This document shows, one piece after another, positions 17,272 to 24,837 of a DNA stretch of 64,000 nucleotides. Under the pieces are notes generated by a model. That model ran no database searches, was not told the DNA's origin, and saw only the letters and a list, made by a program, of their open reading frames with translations. How positions within the stretch are numbered: the stretch's first letter is position 1; every line of letters starts with the position of its first letter. The stretch comes from Novosphingobium sp. IK01 (GTDB taxonomy: Bacteria > Pseudomonadota > Alphaproteobacteria > Sphingomonadales > Sphingomonadaceae). Location: NCBI RefSeq assembly GCF_033242265.1, contig NZ_BTFW01000001.1:2811001-2875000 (forward strand), written 5' to 3'. Made by a program: the position numbers and the translations under genes.

Positions 17272-18494
17272 CAGATCACCACCATTTCGGCCTTGAGCGC
17301 ACCGGCCTGCTTGAGCGCTTCGAGGATCGCCACCAGATCGGACGGCGAAACGCCCAGTTTGTTAAGGGCGTTGACCAGCGAGGAGAGCGAGGCCCCCGGC
17401 GCGAAAAGGGCGACATGGGCCGTGTCCTCGCTGGCGCTGATCTGGCTGTTGGGGACAATCGCGGTCTGTCCGTTGGAGAACGGGCCGGGCTGCGACACAC
17501 GCGGTTTCTCGTCGATTTTCACCACCAGCTTGCCGTGGCTGATCGCTGCGGGCGACAGGCGCACCGCACTGTTGATGACAACCGTGCCGGTGCGGCTGTT
17601 GACGATGACTTTGGCCGCCGCTTCGGCAGGGGTCACCTCGATCGCCTCGATCTGGGCCATCGTGCTGGCCCGTGCATCGACCCCGCCGGGCAGGGCGAGG
17701 GCGAGCGTTACCCCGTCCTCCACGCTGGCCATGCCGGGAAAACGGCGGTTGATCGCATCGCGCACGCGCGCGGCATTCAGGAAATCGGCGTCGAACAGGT
17801 TCCAGCGCAAGGTCGGGTCGCGATCGAAGCCGGTGGCCACCGCGCGTTCCACCGTGGCCCCTTCGGCGATGCGGCCGACCGTGGGCACGTTGACGGTCAG
17901 TTGCGAGCCGTCCTTGGCGGTGATGCCAAGGCCGCCCACCGCCAGATTGCCCTGCGCCATCGCATAGATCTGCCCGTCCGCGCCATAAAGCGGGGCGAGC
18001 ACGAGCGCGCCGCCGCGCAGCGACTTGGCCTTGCCGATGGTCGAGACGGTCACGTCGATGCGCTGGCCCGGCTTGGCAAAGGCGGGAAGGTCGGCGGTGA
18101 CCATGACCGCGGCGGCGTTCTTGAGACCCGGCGAGACACCGGGCGGCAATTGCACGCCCAGCCGCCCCGAAACCCCGCGCATAGCCTGCGTGACATATTC
18201 GAGGTTGTCGTCGCCCGTCCCCGGCAGGCCCACGACCACGCCATAGCCGGTCAACTGGTTCGAGCGCACGCCCTGGAACTCGCCCAGATCGCGCACCCGC
18301 TCGGCATGGGCTGCCGCCGGAAGCCCCAGCACGGCGGCCAGCAGCGCAGCGAGCAGGGCCATCCACGAAAGCCCGGTTTTCGGGCGGGGCGCCTTGCCCC
18401 CACCCGTGCGAGGCGCGCTGGCCAGAGGCCGCAAGGCCAGGCCGGCGAGGGCGGCCAGGGCCAGATCGGGGAGGGAATCGGGAAGGGGCAGCAT
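17271..18494 (-). CDS. flgI: FlgI, flagellar P-ring protein
   Basis: Periplasmic ring protein around the rod, exported by Sec. The mature part starts ERVRDLGEFQGVRSNQLTGYGVVVGLPGTGDD, the conserved FlgI N-terminus, and runs to the usual C-terminus (NKLGVSPSDLVAILEALKQAGALKAEMVVI). A standard signal peptide begins at Met 45 (MALLAALLAAVLGLPAAAHA, ATG 18362, 363 aa). However, the only good Shine-Dalgarno (GAGG) precedes ATG 18494, giving 407 residues with an extra hydrophobic N-terminal stretch. I list the longer form and consider the shorter possible. Confidence 0.93.
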   Translation of the reverse strand: MLPLPDSLPDLALAALAGLALRPLASAPRTGGGKAPRPKTGLSWMALLAALLAAVLGLPAAAHAERVRDLGEFQGVRSNQLTGYGVVVGLPGTGDDNLEYVTQAMRGVSGRLGVQLPPGVSPGLKNAAAVMVTADLPAFAKPGQRIDVTVSTIGKAKSLRGGALVLAPLYGADGQIYAMAQGNLAVGGLGITAKDGSQLTVNVPTVGRIAEGATVERAVATGFDRDPTLRWNLFDADFLNAARVRDAINRRFPGMASVEDGVTLALALPGGVDARASTMAQIEAIEVTPAEAAAKVIVNSRTGTVVINSAVRLSPAAISHGKLVVKIDEKPRVSQPGPFSNGQTAIVPNSQISASEDTAHVALFAPGASLSSLVNALNKLGVSPSDLVAILEALKQAGALKAEMVVI

Positions 18495-18535
18495 GAAGGA
18501 CCTCGGCTGGAAGGGCGCGGGACAGGAACGGCGCG

Positions 18536-19318
18536 TCAGAACGGGCTGAAGAACGACAGCAGCTTGGTCAGCCAGCCCTCGCGCGAGGCGCGGCTGATAC
18601 TGCCGCTGCCCGAATAGGTGATCCGCGCATCGGCCACCTGGCCCGACTGGACCCGGTTGGTGGTGTCGATATCGGCCAGCCGCACGATGCCCGAAAACTG
18701 CACCCATTCCTGACCCTGGCTGAGCAGCAGGCGCTTGTTGCCCCGCACCAGCACGGTGCCGTTGCGGCGCACTTCGGCAATCGTGACGGCAATTTCACCG
18801 CCCAGCGAACTGGTCTGCGAGGCATTGCCCGAGCCGTTGAAGGTGCTCGCCCCCGAATTGTTGAGCTGGTTGCCGCTCAGCAGCGAGAGCGGCCCCTTGT
18901 TGGGGGGGGTGAAGCTGAACGAGGCGGTCTTGCCGGTCTTGCTGGCTGCCGATTTCGACGAGGTGAACTGTTCGGACAGCACGATCACCAGCGAATCCCC
19001 GACCCCGTGCGCGCGGGCGCCCTCGACCAGCGCGGCATAGCCGCTCGTCAGGTTGAGGATGCCGCCATCGGCGGGCTTGGGCGCGGGCGGATCGGGCAAG
19101 GCGGCCTCGAAGCCCGGTTCGATCCGGGTGCGCGCATGGGCGGGCCGGGCGATCAGCATCAGCGCCACCAGCAGCGGGGGCACCATGACCAGCACCATCA
19201 GCCGATAGCCGAGCGAGGTGGCGCGGGGGGCCAGATGGGGCGGAGTGGGCGCCGGGCGATGGCGGGGCTTGCGTGCGTGCAGCGCGGCATCGAACAGCGG
19301 ATCGAACGGGGTCATCAT
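18536..19318 (-). CDS. flgH: FlgH, L-ring protein, lacking any cysteine
   Basis: Outer-membrane ring of the basal body. The 260 residues include VGDSLVIVLSEQFTSSKSAASKTGKTASFSF, GNKRLLLSQGQEWVQFSGIVRLADI and SGQVADARITYSGSGSISRASREGWLTKLLSFFSPF, all typical of FlgH. Enteric FlgH is a lipoprotein, but this protein contains no cysteine anywhere: the N-terminal hydrophobic segment (about residues 40-57) ends in ARPAHARTRIEPG, an ordinary signal-peptidase-I site or a membrane anchor. About 38 residues precede that segment. The first two codons are ATGATG. Confidence 0.93.
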   Translation of the reverse strand: MMTPFDPLFDAALHARKPRHRPAPTPPHLAPRATSLGYRLMVLVMVPPLLVALMLIARPAHARTRIEPGFEAALPDPPAPKPADGGILNLTSGYAALVEGARAHGVGDSLVIVLSEQFTSSKSAASKTGKTASFSFTPPNKGPLSLLSGNQLNNSGASTFNGSGNASQTSSLGGEIAVTIAEVRRNGTVLVRGNKRLLLSQGQEWVQFSGIVRLADIDTTNRVQSGQVADARITYSGSGSISRASREGWLTKLLSFFSPF

Positions 19319-19361
19319 GGGGCGGGGTTCCCGGCGTTCTGGCTGGAAGATCGCGCGTGCA

Positions 19362-20150
19362 TCACAACGTCTGGTTGGCGTTGCGCAGCATTTCGTCGAT
19401 CGAGGCGATCATCTTGGAATTGATTTCGTAGGCGCGCTGGCACTCGATCATGTCGACCAGTTCCTCGACGACATTGACGTTGGAGCCTTCGAGATAGCCC
19501 TGCTGGATATGGCCGCGCCCGGCGTCACCGGGGTTGCCGATCTGGGCATTGCCGCTTGCGCCGGTCTCGATCAGGAAGTTGTCGCCGATCGCGCGCAACC
19601 CTTGCGAGTTGGGAAAGCTGGCGATGGTGATCTGGCCGAGCGTGGTGGCCTCGTTGGCGCCGGGCAGGGTGGCGGTCACGGTGCCGTCGGGGGCGACGGT
19701 GATCGTGCCTGCGCCTTCGGGAATGGTGATCGCGGGCTGGACCTGATAGCCTTGCGAGGTGACCAGCGTGCCTTCGGACGAGCGGCTGAAATTGCCCGCG
19801 CGGGTATAGGCCAGCTGGCCGCCGGGCAGGTTCACCTGAAAGAAGCCGTCGCCATCGAGCGCGAGGTCGAGCGCGGCACCCGTGTTCTGCAACGGGCCGG
19901 GGCTGTCCATCCGGCTGGTGCCCTGAAGGGTGACCCCCGTGCCCAGATTGAGCCCGGTGGCATAGGCCGTCTCGTTCGACGACTGCTGCCCGGCGATGCG
20001 GGTGTCCTGATAGGTCAGCGTGGCGAAATTGGCGCGGTCGCGCTTGAAGCCGGTGGTGCCCACGTTGGCCAGGTTGTTGGCGATCACGCGCATGCGCGTG
20101 TCCTGTGCTTCGAGACCGGTACGCGCGACATGAAGGGCGGAACTGGGCAT
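19362..20150 (-). CDS. flgG: FlgG, distal rod protein
   Basis: Distal rod subunit. The 262 residues match enteric FlgG (260). The N-terminus is MPSSALHVARTGLEAQDTRMRVIANNLANVGTTGFKRDRANF, the centre has LDLALDGDGFFQVNLPGGQLAYTRAGNF, and the C-terminus is YLEGSNVNVVEELVDMIECQRAYEINSKMIASIDEMLRNANQTL. It is separated from flgF by 215 bases that hold a palindromic repeat. Confidence 0.97.
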   Translation of the reverse strand: MPSSALHVARTGLEAQDTRMRVIANNLANVGTTGFKRDRANFATLTYQDTRIAGQQSSNETAYATGLNLGTGVTLQGTSRMDSPGPLQNTGAALDLALDGDGFFQVNLPGGQLAYTRAGNFSRSSEGTLVTSQGYQVQPAITIPEGAGTITVAPDGTVTATLPGANEATTLGQITIASFPNSQGLRAIGDNFLIETGASGNAQIGNPGDAGRGHIQQGYLEGSNVNVVEELVDMIECQRAYEINSKMIASIDEMLRNANQTL

Positions 20151-20243
20151 GGGAAACCTCGCGTTCGAAAATCAGCGGAAGATCAGAGCGGACGATAGGC
20201 GGCATGAGCAAATGGGCGCGCCGCGCGATGTTCGATCCCTTTC

Positions 20244-20335
20244 TCGTCATTCCCGCGCAGGCGGGAATCCAGCTTGGCGCTCTGTTTGCATGGGCAACCC
20301 TGGGCACTGGATCCCCGCCTGCGCGGGGATGACGA
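20244..20335. repeat. Paired palindromic (REP/BIME-like) repeat between flgF and flgG
   Basis: Two 29-base arms (20244-20272 and 20307-20335) are inverted copies of each other, 27 of 29 positions matching. Each arm is itself a perfect hairpin: ATTCCCGC/GCGGGAAT (loop GCAG) and ATCCCCGC/GCGGGGAT (loop CTGC). The two differences between arms are compensatory within each hairpin. Such elements (GTCATTCCCGCG... type) are scattered through many sphingomonad and other alphaproteobacterial genomes. It lies inside the flg operon and may affect mRNA stability or 3' ends. Confidence 0.9.
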
Positions 20336-20365
20336 ATGACATCATGTTTTCACTTCAAACTTTAG

Positions 20366-21121
20366 CTAGGACGGCAGGCGCATGAGCGAGGTCGATTGTT
20401 CATCCACCTCGCGCGCGGTGGCGATCAGCTTGGTGCGCATGTCGAACAGGCGCTGCGCCTCGACCATCTCGACGAGGACTTGCGTGGGATCGACATTCGA
20501 CTGTTCGAGCGAGCCGGGGACGAGTTTGGCTTCCTCGTCCTGGGGCAGGGCGCCGATGGTGCCATTGGCCCCGGTCACGCGGAACAGCCCGTCGAGCCCC
20601 TTGCCCACCTGGCTGCCCTCGGTCGAGACCAGCTTGATCCGCGCGATCACTTGCGGGATCGCGGTCGGGTTCTGCGGGTCGGAGGCCATGACCGAGCCAT
20701 CGGGCGAAATCGTGATCTTGCCCTCGACCGGCACGGTGACCGGTCCGCCATCGCCGATGACCGGTCGTCCGTCGCCATTGAGCAGCAGTCCGTCCGGGTT
20801 GACCGAAAGATCGCCGCGCCGGGTATAGGCCTCGCTGCCGTCGGGCGCCTGCACCGCGAGCAGGGCCGTGCCGGTCAGCGCCACGTCGAGCGGGTTGCCG
20901 GTGGGCACCACGGTTCCCTGCTTCATGTTCGAGGCGTGGACGAAGTCCTGCGTCATCGCGCGCGCTTCGAGCGCGGGCCCCTTGAGGGTCATCGGCACGC
21001 CGTTGAGCATGTCGGCACGAAAGCCGGTGGTCTGGGTATTGGCCATGTTGCTGGCGATCACCCGCTCGCGCACGAGCGAGGCGGTCATGCCCGAATAGGC
21101 GGTATAGATCAGCCGGTCCAT
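20366..21121 (-). CDS. flgF: FlgF, proximal rod protein
   Basis: Rod subunit, 251 residues (E. coli 251). It begins MDRLIYTAYSGMTASLVRERVIASNMANTQTTGFRADM and ends SLEQSNVDPTQVLVEMVEAQRLFDMRTKLIATAREVDEQSTSLMRLPS. The central LDVALTGTALLAVQAPDGSEAYTRRGDLSVNPDG is the family signature. It lies 34 bases after flgE. Confidence 0.96.
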   Translation of the reverse strand: MDRLIYTAYSGMTASLVRERVIASNMANTQTTGFRADMLNGVPMTLKGPALEARAMTQDFVHASNMKQGTVVPTGNPLDVALTGTALLAVQAPDGSEAYTRRGDLSVNPDGLLLNGDGRPVIGDGGPVTVPVEGKITISPDGSVMASDPQNPTAIPQVIARIKLVSTEGSQVGKGLDGLFRVTGANGTIGALPQDEEAKLVPGSLEQSNVDPTQVLVEMVEAQRLFDMRTKLIATAREVDEQSTSLMRLPS

Positions 21122-21155
21122 GCGCGGCGCCCTCCCGTTCAGTCAGCCGTTTGGA

Positions 21156-21968
21156 TCAGCTGCGCAAGTTGAGGATGGCCTGGGTGGCCTGGGTCGAGGT
21201 GTCGATGGCCTTGGCATTGGCCTGATAGGCGCGCTGGGCCACGATCAGGCCGACCAGCTCGTCCGACATTTCCACGTTCGAGCGTTCGAGATAGCCCGAC
21301 ATGAGCTTGCCGTACTGGCCATTGGTTGGCTGGCCATAGCTGGCCGCGCCCGAGATGCCGGTGGAAGTCCAGTCCGACGATCCCTGCTGGCGCAGGCCCT
21401 GCGGATTGAGGAACGTGGCCAGCCCCACCTTGCCGATGATGGTGTTGGTGCCATCGGCATAGGAGGCCGTCACATTGCCGTTCTCGCTCACGGTCAGCCC
21501 GGCGAATTCGGAGCCCGTGCCATTGGTGGCCGGCACGATGCCGTCGATCATGGTCGTGCTGGTGACCGCGCCGGTGGCATCGGTCGGGAAGAGCTGGAGG
21601 CGGTTGTCCGAGCCATCGATGATGGCGCCCGCCGGATCGAGCTGGAAGGCGCCGTTGCGCGAATAATAGGTTTGCCCGGTGGTGGGCGAGACGGTGGTGA
21701 AAAAGCCGTCGCCGCTGATCGCCAGATCGAGCGAGGAGCCGGTCGACTCCATCGGGCCCTGTTTGAAGTTCTGGGTGATCGATTCCACCTTGGCGCCGAT
21801 CCCCTCGATCAGGCGCGGATTGGTGAAGGCCGTGCCGGCGACCACGTCGGCAAAGATCACGCGGCTGTTCTTGAAGCCGGTGGTTTCCGAGTTGGCGATG
21901 TTGTTGCTCACCACGTTGAGGCTGGTCTGGGCATTCTTGATGCCGTTGAGGGACGTGTAGAACGACAT
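21156..21968 (-). CDS. flgE: FlgE, hook protein, unusually short
   Basis: Hook subunit. ATG 21968 is preceded by AAGGAG at nine bases; the open frame upstream overlaps flgD and is not used. Its 270 residues begin MSFYTSLNGIKNAQTSLNVVSNNIANSETTGFKNSRVIF and end YLERSNVEMSDELVGLIVAQRAYQANAKAIDTSTQATQAILNLRS, both typical. FlgE is usually 400 or more residues. The middle here is reduced to one domain (LDLAISGDGFFTTVSPTTGQTYYSRNGAFQLDPAG and a short beta region), so the outer hook domain D2 appears to be missing. Position right after flgD supports hook rather than rod identity. Confidence 0.9.
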   Translation of the reverse strand: MSFYTSLNGIKNAQTSLNVVSNNIANSETTGFKNSRVIFADVVAGTAFTNPRLIEGIGAKVESITQNFKQGPMESTGSSLDLAISGDGFFTTVSPTTGQTYYSRNGAFQLDPAGAIIDGSDNRLQLFPTDATGAVTSTTMIDGIVPATNGTGSEFAGLTVSENGNVTASYADGTNTIIGKVGLATFLNPQGLRQQGSSDWTSTGISGAASYGQPTNGQYGKLMSGYLERSNVEMSDELVGLIVAQRAYQANAKAIDTSTQATQAILNLRS

Positions 21969-21996
21969 GGGGGTGTGCTCCTTGGAAGAAGGGGGA

Positions 21997-22389
21997 TCAG
22001 GCCGCGGCGCCACGCGCCGCGCTGATGGCGGCCAGTTGCTGCGAGATGGTGGCCAGCGTGGCGGCGATCTGGCTGTCGGTGGCCGAGCTGCCCGCATTGG
22101 CGGTGTTGAGGGTGTCGAGCTTGCCGGCGATGGCGCTCAATGTGCTGCTCATCGTGGTCGAGTTCGACAGCGTCGAGAACTGGGCGAGCTGGGTGACCAT
22201 CTGGCTGTTGTCGACCGGGTTGGTCGGGTCCTGGTTCTGGAGCTGGGCGGTCAGCATCTTGAGGAAGTCGTCGGCGCCCAGGCTGCCCCAGCCGGTTGCG
22301 GTCGAAGCGCCCGACCCGGTGGCGTTTGCTGAAGTGGCGCTCGCGGCACCATTGGCTGATGTGCCATTGGCTGACGTGACAGTGGTCAT
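21997..22389 (-). CDS. flgD: FlgD, hook scaffolding protein, N-terminal part only
   Basis: Hook cap protein needed for FlgE assembly. It has 130 residues against 230 in enterics. The conserved N-terminal motif is present ([39 protein letters not shown]), but the C-terminal Ig-like/Tudor domains are absent and the chain ends in an alanine-rich helix. The start is a Ser/Ala/Thr/Gly low-complexity stretch. ATG 22389 overlaps the flgC stop (TAATG). Confidence 0.9.
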   Translation of the reverse strand: MTTVTSANGTSANGAASATSANATGSGASTATGWGSLGADDFLKMLTAQLQNQDPTNPVDNSQMVTQLAQFSTLSNSTTMSSTLSAIAGKLDTLNTANAGSSATDSQIAATLATISQQLAAISAARGAAA

Positions 22390-22808
22390 TATTTCATCCT
22401 CATCGTGTCGAGCATGAGTTGCTTGGCGGTTTGCAGCGCCTCGACCATGTTCTGGTACTGGCGGCTGGCTTCGGTCATCTCGACCATCTCGGCGCTTTCA
22501 TCGACCGGGGCGGACCAGACATCGCCGTTGGCATCGGCCATCGGGTGATCGGGATCGTGGGTGCGCACCGCTCCTACGTCGGCGCGGAAGACCCCCTGGA
22601 CCTTGACCGTGGCAAGGCCGCTCTTGCGGTCGAGCTCTTCGGCGAAGACCGGGCGCAGCGGGCGATAGGCCCCCGCGTCGCTGGTGGCGACAGTGCCTGC
22701 ATTGGCCAGGTTCGAGGCCGCCGCGTTCATCCGCACGAGCTGGGCCGACATCGCCCGCCCGGCAACCCCGAACAGGGTGAGCGGCCCCTTGGGAGAAACG
22801 GTGCCCAT
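22389..22808 (-). CDS. flgC: FlgC, proximal rod protein
   Basis: Rod subunit, 139 residues (E. coli 134). It reads [43 protein letters not shown] near the start and [38 protein letters not shown] at the end, both characteristic. The start ATG 22808 is two bases after the flgB stop; a frame open further upstream is flgB read out of phase. Confidence 0.95.
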   Translation of the reverse strand: MGTVSPKGPLTLFGVAGRAMSAQLVRMNAAASNLANAGTVATSDAGAYRPLRPVFAEELDRKSGLATVKVQGVFRADVGAVRTHDPDHPMADANGDVWSAPVDESAEMVEMTEASRQYQNMVEALQTAKQLMLDTMRMK

Positions 22809-22810
22809 GG

Positions 22811-23173
22811 TCAGTCTCCCCGCAGCGCGCGGGTCACTTCGTCGACCTGCCCCTTGATGAATTGCAGCGTGGCCGAATAGCCGACGGCGTTTTCGGCAAA
22901 GGCGGTCTGCTCGGTGGCCATCTCGACGGTGTTCCCGTCGAGGCTGGGCATGACCGGCACGCGATAGAGCGTGGCCCCCGCCTCGGCCTGGGCCTGGCTG
23001 GCCCCGGCCAGCCGGGCTTTGAGCGCGGCGCCGAAATCGATGTCGCGGGCCTTGTATCCGGGGGTGGCGGCATTGGCGATGTTCGAGGCCAGCAGCCCGA
23101 GGCGGCTGGCACGCAGTTCGAGCGCGGCACCATGAATGCCGAACAGCGCGCTGGAGGGTGGGGTATCGCTCAT
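22811..23173 (-). CDS. flgB: FlgB, proximal rod protein
   Basis: First rod subunit, 120 residues. It has ALELRASRLGLLASNIANAATPGYKARDIDFGAALKARL near the N-terminus and VEMATEQTAFAENAVGYSATLQFIKGQVDEVTRALRGD at the C-terminus. It is the promoter-proximal gene of the flgBCDEFGHIJKL-motAB block; a strong sigma-54 promoter lies 62-76 bases upstream. Confidence 0.95.
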   Translation of the reverse strand: MSDTPPSSALFGIHGAALELRASRLGLLASNIANAATPGYKARDIDFGAALKARLAGASQAQAEAGATLYRVPVMPSLDGNTVEMATEQTAFAENAVGYSATLQFIKGQVDEVTRALRGD

Positions 23174-23234
23174 GGGCTTGGCCTTTGCTGTGCGGGACAG
23201 AACCCTTGCCGGTCCCGCTGTCGTCCCTCGCTAG

Positions 23235-23249
23235 GCAAGGGGCGTGCCA
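23235..23249 (-). promoter_or_regulatory. Sigma-54 promoter of the flgB operon
   Basis: On the minus strand the sequence is TGGCACGCCCCTTGC, an exact match to the sigma-54 consensus TGGCACG-N4-TTGC, with the GG and GC dinucleotides ten bases apart. Transcription should begin near 23224, about 50 bases before the flgB ATG. The activator is presumably the flbD-like bEBP at 5-6.4 kb. Confidence 0.9.
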
Positions 23250-23459
23250 ATCGCGCAAAATCCGGCCCGGTGTTCCCCGTGCGCCCATTCTGCCCTGCCC
23301 ATCCGGCAAACCGCTGCCGCCCCGGCAAGGCAGGTCTTCCCGATGATGCCGGTTGAGGGGAAGCGGAGGGGAAGGCGTGGGCATCCCCTGAATTTCCCTC
23401 CCTCCGCGCCGTCCTTGGCCCGAGCGGCTCCACCCAAGGGGCCCCATGAAGGACTGGCC

Positions 23460-24311
23460 ATGGACCTATCCCATCTGCTCGACGGCTTCTCGGCCGGGAT
23501 CGTCGTGGGCGGAACCTTGCTGGGCACCGTGCTGCGGTGCGGCTGGCGCGACAGCGCGACCGCGCTCGTGGCCGTGGGCCATTTGCTGCGCCCCGGTTTC
23601 AAGGCCGATGCGATGCGTGCCGAACTGGCCCACGAGGTCACGCTGATCTGTCAGGACGGGGTGATCCGCGCCAATCCCCGGCGCCTGCCCGACCCGGAAT
23701 TCGAGGCCGCCACCGGCGCGCTGTTGCGCACCCGCTCGCTCGACGGGCTGGTCGAGCAGCACGAGGTCTGGCGCCGCGCCCGCCTGCGCAAGGCGACCGC
23801 CGCCGTGCGCACTTTGGCGCAAGGGGCCGATCTGGCCCCGGTGTTCGGGCTGGCGGGCACGCTGGTCGCGCTCAGCCAGCTCAGGGTCGACAGCCTTGCC
23901 CACGGCAATTTCATCGGTGCCATCGCGATGTCGGTGCTCACCACGCTCTATGGCCTGTTGCTGGCCCATATCGTGCTGGGCCCGCTGGGCCGCGCGGTCG
24001 AGCGGGCCTCGCAGGAAGAGGAGGAAGCCCGCGCCAGCGTGATGGAATGGCTGGCCCGGCAGGTCGGCCCGGCCTGCCCGGACAGACGCCCGGACCGGCG
24101 CCCCGACCGACGCCCCGACCGGAGCAACACGGCGCCTTCGCCCTCGACACCGGCGCCCCATGGCGAGGGCTATGCCCTCGCGCCGTTCGAGCCGGGTGAG
24201 GGGCTGATCCCTCCCGAGCCCGACGATCCGCCGGAGGAGGAGGGCCGTCTGGCCGGTCAGGAAGCCCCGGCGCCCGGCCCTTCCACCCCCGATCCGCGTG
24301 AAGCGGCATGA
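23460..24311 (+). CDS. MotA/TolQ/ExbB-family channel protein, not the main stator
   Basis: Inner-membrane protein of the MotA/ExbB family, 283 residues from ATG 23460. A short hydrophobic N-terminus (residues 9-25) is followed by a cytoplasmic region, then DLAPVFGLAGTLVALSQL (124-141) and AIAMSVLTTLYGLLLAHIVLGPL (154-176), which match the third and fourth helices of MotA. The tail has a PDRR repeat (about 207-221) and a Pro/Glu-rich end. It is divergent from flgB and overlaps by four bases (ATGA) a gene for a small ExbD-like protein, forming a two-gene unit separate from motA-motB. Function unknown: second stator, or a Tol/Exb-like energiser tied to flagellar assembly. Confidence 0.75.
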   Translation: MDLSHLLDGFSAGIVVGGTLLGTVLRCGWRDSATALVAVGHLLRPGFKADAMRAELAHEVTLICQDGVIRANPRRLPDPEFEAATGALLRTRSLDGLVEQHEVWRRARLRKATAAVRTLAQGADLAPVFGLAGTLVALSQLRVDSLAHGNFIGAIAMSVLTTLYGLLLAHIVLGPLGRAVERASQEEEEARASVMEWLARQVGPACPDRRPDRRPDRRPDRSNTAPSPSTPAPHGEGYALAPFEPGEGLIPPEPDDPPEEEGRLAGQEAPAPGPSTPDPREAA

Positions 24312-24751
24312 TCACCCGGCCCGGACAGACCGGCTGGCAAACCATTCTGGCCGATCTCTCGCTGATCCTGTTCATGATCACCGCCTCGGCCCTGTCGGTT
24401 GCCGAAGGCCCCGATCCGCGCGCCCGAAGCCAGCCTCCCCCGCCCAAACCGGCCCCTCCGGCCAGCATCGCCGCCTCGCTTCAGGCCGAGCCGGTCGGGC
24501 TCTGGCGCGATGCGCCCGGCGCCCCCCCGCTGGGGCAGTGGCTGGCCGATCAGGGGCGCGATCCGCGCCTGCGGCTCTCGGTGGTGGTGCGTTATGCCCC
24601 GGCGCCCGGTGCGCGCGAGGCCGCGCTCGACCATGCCGCCATGCTGGCACGGATGGCGGGCGCGCGGGCGCAAGGCGCGCGTCTGGTGATCGAGCCGGGC
24701 CTTCCGGCCGGGGCCAGCGTGGCGCTGGGCTATGACCGCGAGCAGCCCTGA
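24308..24751 (+). CDS. Small single-pass membrane protein, ExbD/TolR/MotB-like N-terminus
   Basis: 147 residues. The only membrane segment is residues 11-30 (QTILADLSLILFMITASALS), with Asp 16 at its start in the place of the proton-carrying Asp of ExbD, TolR and MotB. A proline-rich linker follows (residues 38-50), then a small domain that could fold beta-alpha-beta (RLSVVVRYAP, a helix, ARLVIEPG). There is no OmpA-like peptidoglycan domain, so it is not a normal MotB. It overlaps the MotA-like gene and is followed after 30 bases by a sigma-54 promoter for flgA. I do not recognise a named family. Confidence 0.65.
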   Translation: MITRPGQTGWQTILADLSLILFMITASALSVAEGPDPRARSQPPPPKPAPPASIAASLQAEPVGLWRDAPGAPPLGQWLADQGRDPRLRLSVVVRYAPAPGAREAALDHAAMLARMAGARAQGARLVIEPGLPAGASVALGYDREQP

Positions 24752-24781
24752 GCGGCTTGCCCGCGCGCATCTGCCATCATC

Positions 24782-24796
24782 TGGCACGAACCCTGC
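24782..24796 (+). promoter_or_regulatory. Sigma-54 promoter of flgA
   Basis: TGGCACGAACCCTGC has the full -24 box, correct ten-base spacing and a CTGC -12 box (consensus TTGC). Transcription would start near 24808, 30 bases before the flgA ATG at 24838, which also argues against starts further upstream. Confidence 0.8.
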
Positions 24797-24837
24797 TTTC
24801 TTCCGGCTATCCGTCAACCAGATATCGAGATCGCCCG

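Noticed and set aside
24085..24122. Repeats of a 12-base unit in the MotA-like gene
   Set aside because: They encode PDRR repeats in a cytoplasmic tail; noted as a protein feature, not a DNA element.
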